Assembly (NCBI RefSeq): GCF_007874125.1
Contig: NZ_CP040128.1
Location: 4,030,001-4,094,000 of the forward strand
Source of the DNA: Noviherbaspirillum sp. UKPF54
GTDB taxonomy: Bacteria > Pseudomonadota > Gammaproteobacteria > Burkholderiales > Burkholderiaceae_D
Reading direction: 5' to 3'
Length of the DNA: 64,000 bases
The position numbers and the translations under genes were made by a program. The first letter of the stretch is position 1, and the number at the start of each line of letters is the position of its first letter. Of the stretch, positions 15,996-24,386 are shown piece by piece. The notes beneath the pieces were generated by a model, which saw nothing but the letters and a program-made list of their open reading frames with translations, was not told the DNA's origin and made no database searches.

Positions 15996-18900
15996 TGTTG
16001 ATTGCTTCCCGTGAAGTTACCGCTTCCAACGTTCCATTTGCCGCTTTGCACAATGAAGTGCTGCAAAATGCCTCGCCCCTGCGCGCCGCGATCACGGCCG
16101 CGTACCGGCGCGACGAGCGCGAAGCCGTGCAATGGCTGCTGGCGCAGGCGCAGGACAATGACATCGCGCACAGCCGCATCCAGGCGCTGGCGTCCGACCT
16201 GGTGCAGACCGTGCGCGAAAAGCGCACCCGCGCGTCCGGCGTGGACGCCCTGATGCACGAATTCTCGCTGTCGTCGGAAGAAGGCGTGGCCTTGATGTGC
16301 CTGGCCGAGGCGCTGCTGCGCATTCCCGACCACCAGACCGCGGACCGCCTGATCGCCGACAAGATCAGCAAGGGCGACTGGAAACGCCACCTGGGCGAAT
16401 CGCCTTCGCTGTTCGTCAACGCCGCCACCTGGGGCCTGCTCATCACCGGCAAGCTGGTGTCCACCAACAGCGAACAGGGCCTGGGCTCCGCGCTCACCAA
16501 GCTGATCGCCAAGGGCGGCGAGCCGCTCATCCGCAAGGGCGTGGACCTGGCCATGCGCATGCTGGGCAACCAGTTCGTGACCGGCCAGACGATTGACGAG
16601 GCGCTGTCCAACAGCCGCGACAACGAGGCGCGCGGCTACCGTTATTCGTATGACATGCTGGGCGAGGCGGCGCTCACGGAAGAAGACGCGGCGAAATACT
16701 ATCGCTCGTACGAAGAGGCGATCCACGCGATCGGCCGCGCCTCCAACGGCCGCGGCATCAAGAACGGCCCCGGCATCTCGGTGAAACTGTCCGCGCTGCA
16801 CCCGCGCTATTCGCGCGCACAGCGCCAGCGCACGATGGAGGAATTGCTGGCGAGCCTGAAGAAGCTGCTGCTGCTGGCCAAGCAATACAACATCGGCCTG
16901 AACATCGACGCCGAAGAGGCCGACCGCCTGGAGCTGTCGCTCGACCTGATGGAAGCGCTCGCGTTCGACCCGGACCTGGCCGGCTTCGACGGCATCGGCT
17001 TCGTGGTGCAGGCTTATCAAAAACGTTGTCCTTTCGTGATCGATTACCTGGTCGATCTCGCGCGCCGCAGCAAGCGCAAGTTCATGGTGCGCCTGGTCAA
17101 GGGCGCCTACTGGGACGCCGAAATCAAGCGCGCCCAGGTCGACGGCATGCCGGGCTATCCGGTCTACACGCGCAAGGTCTACACCGACGTGTCGTATCTG
17201 GTGTGCGCACAGCGGTTGCTGGCCGCGGCCGACGTGATCTATCCGCAGTTCGCCACCCACAACGCGCACTCGCTGTCGTCGATTTACGTGTGGGCGCAGG
17301 AAAAGGGCGTCAAGGATTACGAATTCCAGTGCCTGCACGGCATGGGCGAAACCCTGTACGACCAGGTGGTGGGCGAGGAAAACCTGGGCAAGCCGTGCCG
17401 TATCTACGCGCCGGTCGGCTCGCACGAAACCCTGCTGGCGTACCTGGTGCGCCGCCTGCTGGAAAACGGCGCGAACTCGTCCTTTGTCAACCAGATCGTC
17501 GATGAAAACGTCGCCATCGAAACCCTGATCGCCGACCCGCTCGAAGCCGCCAAAAAGCTCGGCGGCGAGCCGCACCAGAACATCGCGCTGCCGGTCAAGC
17601 TGTTCGGCGGCGAACGCGACAATTCCGCCGGCGTCGACCTGAGCAACGAAAACACGCTGCGCGACATCGACGCGGTATTCCAGCGCTTCTCCGCCCATCA
17701 GTGGCAGGCCGCGCCCCTGCTGGCCGACGGTACCGCCAGCGGCGCCGCGCAAGCGGTGCTTAATCCAGCCGACCGGCGCGACGTCGTCGGCCAGGTCATC
17801 GAAGCCGGCGCCGACGACGTCGAGCGCGCATTGGCCGCCGCCGCGCATTACGCCGCCGACTGGCAGGCCACGCCGCCGTCGCAGCGTGCCGCAGCGCTGG
17901 CGCGCGCGGCCGACCTGTTCGAGCAGAACCAGTTCGAATTGCTGGCGCTGACGATCCGCGAAGCGGGCAAGTCGCTGCCGAACGCGATTGCCGAAGTGCG
18001 CGAAGCGGTCGACTTCCTGCGCTATTACGCCGCGCAGGTGGCCAACGAGCCGAATGCCGCCGCGCTCGGCCCGGTCGTGTGCATCAGCCCGTGGAACTTC
18101 CCGCTGGCGATCTTCACTGGCGAGGTGAGCGCGGCGCTGGCCGCCGGCAACGTGGTGCTGGCCAAGCCCGCCGAGCAGACGCCGCTGATCGCGCACCGCG
18201 CGGTGGAAATGCTGCATGAAGCGGGCGTGCCGCGCGGCGCATTGCAATTGCTGCCGGGACGCGGCGAAGTGGTCGGCGCCCGGCTCACCGCCGACTCCCG
18301 CGTGCGCGGCGTGATCTTCACCGGCTCGACCGAAGTGGCGCAACTGATCAACCGCACGCTGGCCGCGCGCGCGCTGCAAGAAAAGCACGAGATCCCGCTG
18401 ATCGCCGAAACCGGCGGCCAGAACGCGATGATCGTCGATTCCAGCGCCTTGCCGGAACAGGTGGTGCAGGACGTGCTGGCCTCCGCCTTCGACAGCGCCG
18501 GCCAGCGCTGCTCGGCGCTGCGCGTGCTGTGCCTGCAGGCCGACATCGCCGACAAGACCATCAAGATGCTCAAGGGCGCGATGCAGGAACTCGTCATCGG
18601 CAATCCGGACCGCCTGGCGACCGACGTCGGCCCGGTGATCGACGCCGAAGCGCAGCAGAACCTGCTGCGCCATATCGAGCGGATGAAAGCGCGCGCCGTC
18701 GACTTCCATCAGCTGCCGCTGCCGGCCGGTTGCGAAAACGGCACCTTCGTGGCGCCGACGGTGATCGAGATCGCCTCGCTGTCGGAGCTGCAGCGCGAAG
18801 TGTTCGGCCCGGTGCTGCACGTACTGCGCTACAAGCGTGACCAGCTGCCGCAGCTGATCGACGCGATCAACGCCACCGGCTACGGCTTGACGCTGGGCGT

Positions 18901-19675
18901 CCACTCGCGCATCGACGAGACGATCGACTTCATCACGTCGCGCGCGCACGTCGGCAACATCTACGTCAACCGCAACATCATCGGCGCGGTGGTCGGCGTG
19001 CAGCCGTTCGGCGGCGAAGGCAAGTCCGGCACCGGCCCCAAGGCCGGCGGCCCGCTCTACCTCAAGCGCCTGCAGCGCGGCGCGGCGGTGGCGCGTGCGG
19101 CGCACACCATCCATACGCCGCAGAACGCCACTCACACCATCCTCGACAGCCTGGTGTGGTGGGCCGGCCTGCACGGCCATGCGCGCATCGTCACGCTGGC
19201 CGAAGCTTACCTGCACGAGTCCCTGCTCGACACCATGCTGGTGCTGCCGGGGCCGACCGGCGAGCGCAACACCTTGACGTTCGCACCGCGCGGCACCGTG
19301 CTGTGCTCTGCTTCGAGCGTGGATGCCCTGCTGAACCAGCTGGCGGCCGTTCTCGCGACCGGCAACAAGGCGCTGGTGTCGGCGGAGTCGGCGGGCCTGC
19401 TGCCGGCAGGCCTGCCGGATGCGGTGCGCAACGCCGTCGCCACGCTCTCTGGCAACGATGTCGCGCAGGCTTCGCTGCAGATGGCGCTGGTGGACGCGGC
19501 CCGCGCGCCGCAGCTGCTGCCGCAACTGGCCGCGCGCGAAGGCGCGCTGGTGCCGGTGGTGGAAACGGCGGACATCGCCCCGATTCCGCTGTGGCGCCTG
19601 GTGGCTGAACGCGCGCTGTGCGTCAACACCACGGCTGCCGGCGGCAATGCCAGCCTGATGACGCTGCAGGCGTAA
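15995..19675 (+). CDS. putA: Bifunctional proline dehydrogenase / P5C dehydrogenase PutA (long, no RHH domain)
   Basis: This 1226-residue enzyme oxidises proline to glutamate in two steps. The proline dehydrogenase barrel (about residues 150-500) shows ISVKLSALHPRY, RLVKGAYWDAEIKRAQ and YLVRRLLENGANSSFVNQI, the last holding the paired Arg for proline and FAD. The aldehyde dehydrogenase part (about 560-1040) shows VCISPWNFPLAIFTG, FTGSTEVAQ, catalytic Glu805 (IAETGGQN) and Cys839 (GQRCSALR). A C-terminal segment (about 1060-1226) corresponds to the extra ALDH-like domain of long PutA proteins. There is no N-terminal ribbon-helix-helix domain, so it should not repress itself; that fits the divergent Lrp gene. 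There is no obvious Shine-Dalgarno before ATG 15995, which overlaps an inverted repeat. It acts at the inner face of the membrane. Confidence 0.95.
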   Translation: MLIASREVTASNVPFAALHNEVLQNASPLRAAITAAYRRDEREAVQWLLAQAQDNDIAHSRIQALASDLVQTVREKRTRASGVDALMHEFSLSSEEGVALMCLAEALLRIPDHQTADRLIADKISKGDWKRHLGESPSLFVNAATWGLLITGKLVSTNSEQGLGSALTKLIAKGGEPLIRKGVDLAMRMLGNQFVTGQTIDEALSNSRDNEARGYRYSYDMLGEAALTEEDAAKYYRSYEEAIHAIGRASNGRGIKNGPGISVKLSALHPRYSRAQRQRTMEELLASLKKLLLLAKQYNIGLNIDAEEADRLELSLDLMEALAFDPDLAGFDGIGFVVQAYQKRCPFVIDYLVDLARRSKRKFMVRLVKGAYWDAEIKRAQVDGMPGYPVYTRKVYTDVSYLVCAQRLLAAADVIYPQFATHNAHSLSSIYVWAQEKGVKDYEFQCLHGMGETLYDQVVGEENLGKPCRIYAPVGSHETLLAYLVRRLLENGANSSFVNQIVDENVAIETLIADPLEAAKKLGGEPHQNIALPVKLFGGERDNSAGVDLSNENTLRDIDAVFQRFSAHQWQAAPLLADGTASGAAQAVLNPADRRDVVGQVIEAGADDVERALAAAAHYAADWQATPPSQRAAALARAADLFEQNQFELLALTIREAGKSLPNAIAEVREAVDFLRYYAAQVANEPNAAALGPVVCISPWNFPLAIFTGEVSAALAAGNVVLAKPAEQTPLIAHRAVEMLHEAGVPRGALQLLPGRGEVVGARLTADSRVRGVIFTGSTEVAQLINRTLAARALQEKHEIPLIAETGGQNAMIVDSSALPEQVVQDVLASAFDSAGQRCSALRVLCLQADIADKTIKMLKGAMQELVIGNPDRLATDVGPVIDAEAQQNLLRHIERMKARAVDFHQLPLPAGCENGTFVAPTVIEIASLSELQREVFGPVLHVLRYKRDQLPQLIDAINATGYGLTLGVHSRIDETIDFITSRAHVGNIYVNRNIIGAVVGVQPFGGEGKSGTGPKAGGPLYLKRLQRGAAVARAAHTIHTPQNATHTILDSLVWWAGLHGHARIVTLAEAYLHESLLDTMLVLPGPTGERNTLTFAPRGTVLCSASSVDALLNQLAAVLATGNKALVSAESAGLLPAGLPDAVRNAVATLSGNDVAQASLQMALVDAARAPQLLPQLAAREGALVPVVETADIAPIPLWRLVAERALCVNTTAAGGNASLMTLQA

Positions 19676-19689
19676 TAAGCGCGGCTCAG

Positions 19690-19716
19690 CCCGCTTCCGG
19701 CATGACCGGGAGCGGG
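19690..19716. terminator. Hairpin between convergent putA and GGDEF-EAL gene
   Basis: CCCGCTTCCGG (19690-19700) and CCGGGAGCGGG (19706-19716) form an 11-bp stem with one G-T pair and a 5-base loop, exactly in the 45-base gap between two convergent genes. There is no T-run, so it is a probable transcription barrier rather than a classic intrinsic terminator. Confidence 0.5.
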
Positions 19717-19720
19717 CGCC

Positions 19721-22612
19721 TCAGTTCAGCATGGATGGCGGCGCGCTCCGGAGCAGCGCCTCGAACTCCTCGGGCGGCACCGGCCTGGAAAACAGGTAGC
19801 CCTGCGCATAGTCGCAGCCGACGGCCTGGAGGATGCGGAACTGCTCTTCCGTTTCCACTCCCTCGGCGATCACCTTGATGCCGAGCTTGTGCGCCATCAC
19901 GATCATCGCTTCGTAGAGCGCCACGTTTTCCGATTCCGGCGTCAGGTCGAGGATGAAGGAGCGGTCGATTTTCAGGTAGTCGATATCGAGCTTGCTGAGA
20001 TAGGACATCGACGAGTAGCCGGTGCCGAAATCGTCGAGCGCCACGCCCGCGCCAGCTTCGCGGAAACGCAGGATCTGGTTGGTGATGGCGGCGCTGGTAT
20101 CGAGCAGCAAGCCTTCCGTGATTTCCACCGAGATGGCGTTGGCCGGCACTCCCAAGTCGTGCAAATGCTTGAACCAGCCGAGATGGTCGATGCCGCTGTT
20201 GCGGTACTGCACCGGCGAGGTGTTCAGGCTCACCACCAGCTGCGGGTAGCGCGCGCGCCAGCGCGACAGCTGCCACACCACTTCGCGGAATACCCAGTCG
20301 CCGATCTCGACGATGAGACCGGTTTCTTCGGCAATCGGAATGAACTCGGCCGGGCTGACCAGGCCCCGGGCCGGGTGCTGCCAGCGGATCAGCGCCTCGG
20401 CCTTGCTGATGGCACCGGTGGACAGGTCCACGATCGGCTGATACTGCACGCGGAACTGCCGTTCCGCCAGCGCCAGGCGCAAGTCGCTGATGAGGCGGCG
20501 CCGCGCCTGCGCCTCCTGCTGCATGCACGGCGTGAAGTAGTGAAAGCGGTTGCGCCCCAGGTTCTTGGCGGCGTACATCGCCTGGTCGGCATTCTTGAGC
20601 AAGTCCTCGATTTCGGTCGCGTCGTCCGGATAGAACGTGATGCCGAGGCTGGCCGACACGTAGGCGACCTCGTCGCCGAGAACAAATGGCTCGGCCATGT
20701 TCCTGAGCACGTCCTGCACGATGCGCTCGACGTTGTTCGGCTGGTTCAGCTCGCCCAGGATGATCGTGAATTCATCGCCGCCCAGCCGCGCCACCGTGTC
20801 GGACTCGCGCACGCAACCCGAGAGGCGCTGCGCGGCCTGCTGCAGCAGCTTGTCGCCGACGGCGTGGCCCAGGGTGTCGTTGACTTCCTTGAAGCGGTCC
20901 AGGTCGAGGAAGATCAGCGCCATCGGCAGCGACGCGCGGTGCGACTTGCGGATTTCCTGCTCCAGGCGGTCGCGGAACATGAGGCGGTTCGGCAAGCCGG
21001 TCAGGGAATCGAAGTTAGCCTGGTGCCATACCAGGTCGTCGGTCTTTTTCTTGTACGTGATGTCGGAAAACAGCGCGATACGGCGAAACACCGTGTCGTT
21101 CGGGTTGTAGACGGTGCTGATGGTCAGCCATTCCGCATACACGTCGCCGTTCTTGCGGCGGTTCCAGATTTCGCCTTGCCAGTGCCCGGTGCTGGCGATC
21201 GCGTGCCACATCGCGTCGTAGAATGCGCGGTCCTGGCGTCCCGAGCGCAGGATGCTGATGCGCTGGCCGACGACTTCGTCCCGTTCGTAGCCGGTGATCC
21301 GGGTAAAGGCGGGATTGATGTCGATGACGATGCCCTCGGCATCGGTGATGGTCATCGCCTCGGCGCTGTTCTGGTACACCAGGGTCGCCATGCGCGCGCT
21401 CGCCTCGGCCTGCTTGCGCTCCGTGATGTCGTGCATGATGCCGATTGTCGCCGGCCTGTCGTCGAGCTGCATGACGGAGCCGAACACCTCGACGTCGAAG
21501 ATGTCGCCATCTTTCCTGCGCGCGCGCCGCTCGTAGCGCACGCCCTGGGTATCGCCGCGCAGGCGCTTCTGCATGTTCGATTCCACCAGGTTGCGATCGC
21601 CCTCCGGCACCAGGTCGTAGACGCCGACCGTTTCCAGCATCTCGTCGCGCTCGTAGCCGAACATGCCGGCCATCTTCGCATTGACGAAGCGGAAGCACCC
21701 GTCCTGCAAGACGTAGACGCCCACCACCGAGTTTTCCGCCAGCCCGCGAAACATCGATTCCGCCTGCGACAGGCTCTGGTGCTCCAGCTCGAGCTTGCCG
21801 ACGAGCGCGCCGATGCGCTGCGCGGCGTAGTTGAAGGCGTCGGCGAGCTGGCCCATTTCATCGTCGGCCCGGTAGCCGATGCGCACGTGGTAGTTGCCTT
21901 CGGCCAGTTCGCGGCTGCGCCGCGCAAGCTTGCGCAAGGGATAGACGATCCGCATGCGGATCAGCATGAATACGCCCACCAGCCCCGCCGCGTCCACCAG
22001 CAGAAGCAAATACATCGTGTTGAGCGCCTGTTCCTGCCGCTGCTGCGCATCCAGCGTCAGCGATTGCAGCAGCCGTTCGGCTCCGGCCAGCATGCGCGCG
22101 GACCCTTCGGTGATCTCGGCGAGCTGAACCGCGCTGGCGTTGCCGGTGGCGGCTCCGGCCAGCAGCGACTCGATGTAAGCGCGGTAGCCGCTCCAGTCGC
22201 GCCGGATCGCGCCCAGTTCCGTGTGCTGCTGCGCCGTGAGCGGCTTGATGGAATGGCCGAACACTTGCTTGCCCTGCGCCAGGGTTTCGAGCGCCGCCTC
22301 GTAGTCGACGATATCGCTTTCGGCAATGCCCTTGCCGGCGCTCCAGCCGTGCAGCGCATTGCTGGCGTTGAGCGCGATTTTCTGGCTCAGGAAGCGCAGC
22401 TTTCCCGCGATGTTGACCGTGGCAGCCACGCCGTTGAATTCCGCCAGCAAGGTGTGCACGACGATGACGTTGGCCACGCCCAGCAGCAGGAGCACCAGGA
22501 AAATTCCCCCGATTTTCTGGCTGAGCGCGGCGCGGGGACGGGCAATGGGCTCTTCTGGGCCGGTATCGGCAGGCAGATGTGGCACTAACTGTTCCATCGT
22601 CGTTCTTTTCAT
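19721..22612 (-). CDS. Membrane sensor with PAS-PAS-GGDEF-EAL domains
   Basis: This is a 963-residue c-di-GMP enzyme. A cytoplasmic tail and TM1 (about residues 33-53) precede a periplasmic helical sensor of the PilJ/NarX-like type, with NIAGKLRFLSQKIALNA at about 66-82. TM2 (about 203-222) is followed by HAMP (about 225-275). Two PAS domains follow (about 290-410 and 415-540; the second has AMTITDAEGIVIDINPAF). GGDEF (about 545-705) keeps LGGDEF with an RESD inhibitory site. EAL (about 715-960) keeps EALIRW, DDFGTGYSS and EGVET. Both synthesis and hydrolysis look possible. The start at 22612 lacks an RBS; ATG 22597 (MEQLVPHL) is an equally good alternative. It is monocistronic and convergent with putA. 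The signal sensed is unknown. Confidence 0.9.
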   Translation of the reverse strand: MKRTTMEQLVPHLPADTGPEEPIARPRAALSQKIGGIFLVLLLLGVANVIVVHTLLAEFNGVAATVNIAGKLRFLSQKIALNASNALHGWSAGKGIAESDIVDYEAALETLAQGKQVFGHSIKPLTAQQHTELGAIRRDWSGYRAYIESLLAGAATGNASAVQLAEITEGSARMLAGAERLLQSLTLDAQQRQEQALNTMYLLLLVDAAGLVGVFMLIRMRIVYPLRKLARRSRELAEGNYHVRIGYRADDEMGQLADAFNYAAQRIGALVGKLELEHQSLSQAESMFRGLAENSVVGVYVLQDGCFRFVNAKMAGMFGYERDEMLETVGVYDLVPEGDRNLVESNMQKRLRGDTQGVRYERRARRKDGDIFDVEVFGSVMQLDDRPATIGIMHDITERKQAEASARMATLVYQNSAEAMTITDAEGIVIDINPAFTRITGYERDEVVGQRISILRSGRQDRAFYDAMWHAIASTGHWQGEIWNRRKNGDVYAEWLTISTVYNPNDTVFRRIALFSDITYKKKTDDLVWHQANFDSLTGLPNRLMFRDRLEQEIRKSHRASLPMALIFLDLDRFKEVNDTLGHAVGDKLLQQAAQRLSGCVRESDTVARLGGDEFTIILGELNQPNNVERIVQDVLRNMAEPFVLGDEVAYVSASLGITFYPDDATEIEDLLKNADQAMYAAKNLGRNRFHYFTPCMQQEAQARRRLISDLRLALAERQFRVQYQPIVDLSTGAISKAEALIRWQHPARGLVSPAEFIPIAEETGLIVEIGDWVFREVVWQLSRWRARYPQLVVSLNTSPVQYRNSGIDHLGWFKHLHDLGVPANAISVEITEGLLLDTSAAITNQILRFREAGAGVALDDFGTGYSSMSYLSKLDIDYLKIDRSFILDLTPESENVALYEAMIVMAHKLGIKVIAEGVETEEQFRILQAVGCDYAQGYLFSRPVPPEEFEALLRSAPPSMLN

Positions 22613-22859
22613 TAAACAGGAGGGCTCGTCGTTCTTGTCCGAAACCGGTTACCGGAATACGCATTTCGGGCAAGGGCATCCACACATCTAGTTATCTAGT
22701 TACCCATAGAAAATATAATTACTATTCTCGCATTGTTGACGTGTGTCAATATTACCAATAGGGAATTGCTCTGGACCGAGCGCCCCCCTACCTAGCCACG
22801 GTAAAGCTGCATTGCGGTGAAAATGGGAAACCTGGATAGGAGTGCGAGCCCCGACGGCG

Positions 22860-23549
22860 CTAGCGGGATTGCTCGCCGAGCAGTTCTTGCAATGCCAGTT
22901 GGCCGGCGCGCGTCAAGGTGACGACGCGTGAATCGGCGGCACGGCGGGCCCAGCCTTGCTCGATACAGCGGGTAAAGAGTGCCGCACCCAGGCTGCCCGC
23001 AAGGTGATGGCGCCGTTCGCTCCAATCCAGGCAGGTGCGGCAAAACAGACGCCGCTTCGATGCGAGGGCATCGGTGTCGATGCCGATTTGCGCAAACCAG
23101 CGACGCCCGGTTTCGGTGACTGCCAAGCCGTCGCTGCCCAGCACAAGGGCCTGCATTTTCAGCAAGTGCGCATAGATGCGCACCCCGAGCTCGCCGGCCA
23201 GATGGTCATAACAGACCCTGGCCTGGCGCAACGCCGGCTCGCGCGGGCTGGAACGCAGTCTTACCGCGCCGGTGAGGTAGGCCACCCCCATCAGCGATTC
23301 CAGCAGGTGCGCGACCTCTTCATCGGCGAGGCGGTAATAGCGATGCCGCCCCTGCGCCTCCACCGCAAGCAGCCCCGCGTCCAGCAGCTTGGCGAGATGG
23401 CCGCTCATGGTCTGCTTCGTCACCGCGGCCGCATCCGCCAGTTCGGTCGCCGTGAGCGCGCGCCCGCTCATGAGCGCGGTGAGCGCCTCGGCGCGCGCGT
23501 GGTCGCCGATCAGCGCGGCAATGCGGACGATATTGGGGCCGTCTTTCAT
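22860..23549 (-). CDS. ArsR-family transcriptional regulator
   Basis: This is a 229-residue protein with an N-terminal winged helix of the ArsR type (about residues 8-90: [46 protein letters not shown], then [15 protein letters not shown]). A longer C-terminal region of about 130 residues has four cysteines, including FCRTCLDW. The family is long for ArsR, and such versions often bind organic effectors rather than metals. It is divergent from the NIPSNAP and monooxygenase genes. A perfect 9-base palindrome overlaps its own start codon, so autoregulation together with control of the divergent pair is likely. The winged-helix assignment is strong; the effector is unknown. Confidence 0.85.
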   Translation of the reverse strand: MKDGPNIVRIAALIGDHARAEALTALMSGRALTATELADAAAVTKQTMSGHLAKLLDAGLLAVEAQGRHRYYRLADEEVAHLLESLMGVAYLTGAVRLRSSPREPALRQARVCYDHLAGELGVRIYAHLLKMQALVLGSDGLAVTETGRRWFAQIGIDTDALASKRRLFCRTCLDWSERRHHLAGSLGAALFTRCIEQGWARRAADSRVVTLTRAGQLALQELLGEQSR

Positions 23550-23572
23550 GGTTCGATGTTAGCCGAACCATG
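23547..23572. promoter_or_regulatory. Palindromic operator overlapping the arsR-type start codon
   Basis: CATGGTTCG (23547-23555) and CGAACCATG (23564-23572) are perfect 9-base inverted arms separated by 8 bases. The first three bases are the complement of the regulator's ATG. The centre is 70 bases from the NIPSNAP start. Position and symmetry make it a good candidate operator for the ArsR-type regulator. Confidence 0.6.
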
Positions 23573-23629
23573 CATGGCTCTCAAGGCGCTATCGTGGGTG
23601 CACTGCCACCACCGACAACGAGGAGCATC

Positions 23630-23968
23630 ATGGCGATTACCTGCTTTATCCGATACGAAATCGATCCCTTTCAACGCGATGCGTTCAAGGAATATGCGCA
23701 ATGCTGGGGCCGCATCATTCCACGTTGCGGCGGCCACCTGATCGGCTATTTCCTGCCCCATGAAGGAACGAATAACGTGGCCTGGGGCCTGATTGCGTTC
23801 GACAGCCTGGCCGCATACGAGCAATATCGCGCACGCTTGAAAGCCGATCCGCAAGGGCGCGCCAATTTCGAAATGGCGCAAGCGAAAAAATTCATTTTGC
23901 GCGAGGAGCGCACGTTTACCGAAATCGTCGATGAAACGTTCCAGACCGCCGCCTCCGGCAAGGAGTAG
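23630..23968 (+). CDS. NIPSNAP family protein
   Basis: This is a 112-residue protein of the NIPSNAP type, a dimeric ferredoxin-like (alpha/beta-barrel) fold. It opens [46 protein letters not shown] and continues with [23 protein letters not shown]. The function of bacterial NIPSNAP proteins is poorly defined; they often pair with small monooxygenases. Start 23630 follows GAGGAG at good spacing; the longer in-frame start at 23570 lies inside the operator and has no RBS. It is 4 bases before the next gene, so the two form an operon, divergent from the ArsR-type regulator. Confidence 0.85.
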   Translation: MAITCFIRYEIDPFQRDAFKEYAQCWGRIIPRCGGHLIGYFLPHEGTNNVAWGLIAFDSLAAYEQYRARLKADPQGRANFEMAQAKKFILREERTFTEIVDETFQTAASGKE

Positions 23969-23972
23969 GAAA

Positions 23973-24320
23973 ATGATCGCCGTGATTTTTGAAGCGCTGC
24001 CGCATGCCGACCAAAAGCAGGCTTATCTCGACGCGGCCGCGGCGCTGCGCCCGTACCTGGAACAGATCGACGGCTTCATTTCGATCGAACGCTTCGAGAG
24101 CCTTGCGCAACCCGGCAAGCTGCTGTCTCTGTCATATTGGCGCGACGAGCAAGCGGTACGGCAATGGCGCAACCTCGAAGTGCACCGCGCCGTCCAGGCC
24201 AAGGGACGGGAAAGCATTTTTGCGGACTACCGCTTGCGCGTGGCGCAAGTGATCCGCGATTACGGATTGGCCGAGCGCGCCCAGGCGCCGGACGATTCGC
24301 GCCGAGCCCACGCGGCATGA
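23973..24320 (+). CDS. Antibiotic-biosynthesis-monooxygenase (ABM) domain protein
   Basis: This is a 115-residue ABM-family protein. The motifs are MIAVIFEALPHADQKQAYLDAAAALRPYLEQIDGFISIERFES, SLSYWRDEQAVRQWRNLEVHR, and FADYRLRVAQVIRDYG. The domain is a small cofactor-free fold used in quinone-forming oxygenation or haem degradation, but many members have unknown substrates. ATG 23973 follows AGGAGTAGG. The gene is second in a two-gene operon with the NIPSNAP gene and shares the presumed ArsR-type operator. The family call is confident; the substrate is not deducible. Confidence 0.85.
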   Translation: MIAVIFEALPHADQKQAYLDAAAALRPYLEQIDGFISIERFESLAQPGKLLSLSYWRDEQAVRQWRNLEVHRAVQAKGRESIFADYRLRVAQVIRDYGLAERAQAPDDSRRAHAA

Positions 24321-24386
24321 AACCGGCGGCCGGCGCGGGGGGCACCCGCACCTTGAACTCCTGCATGTTTGACAAGTCTGATAGAC

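Noticed and set aside
15932..19525. A 1197-codon open frame antisense to putA
   Set aside because: The plus-strand PutA motifs are complete over the whole stretch. The antisense translation is Arg/His/Ala/Gln-rich without domains; such frames are produced by GC-biased third positions.
19889..22588. An 899-codon plus-strand frame opposite the PAS-GGDEF-EAL gene
   Set aside because: The minus strand has all GGDEF and EAL motifs. The opposite frame has only composition-driven repeats of Val, Asp and His.
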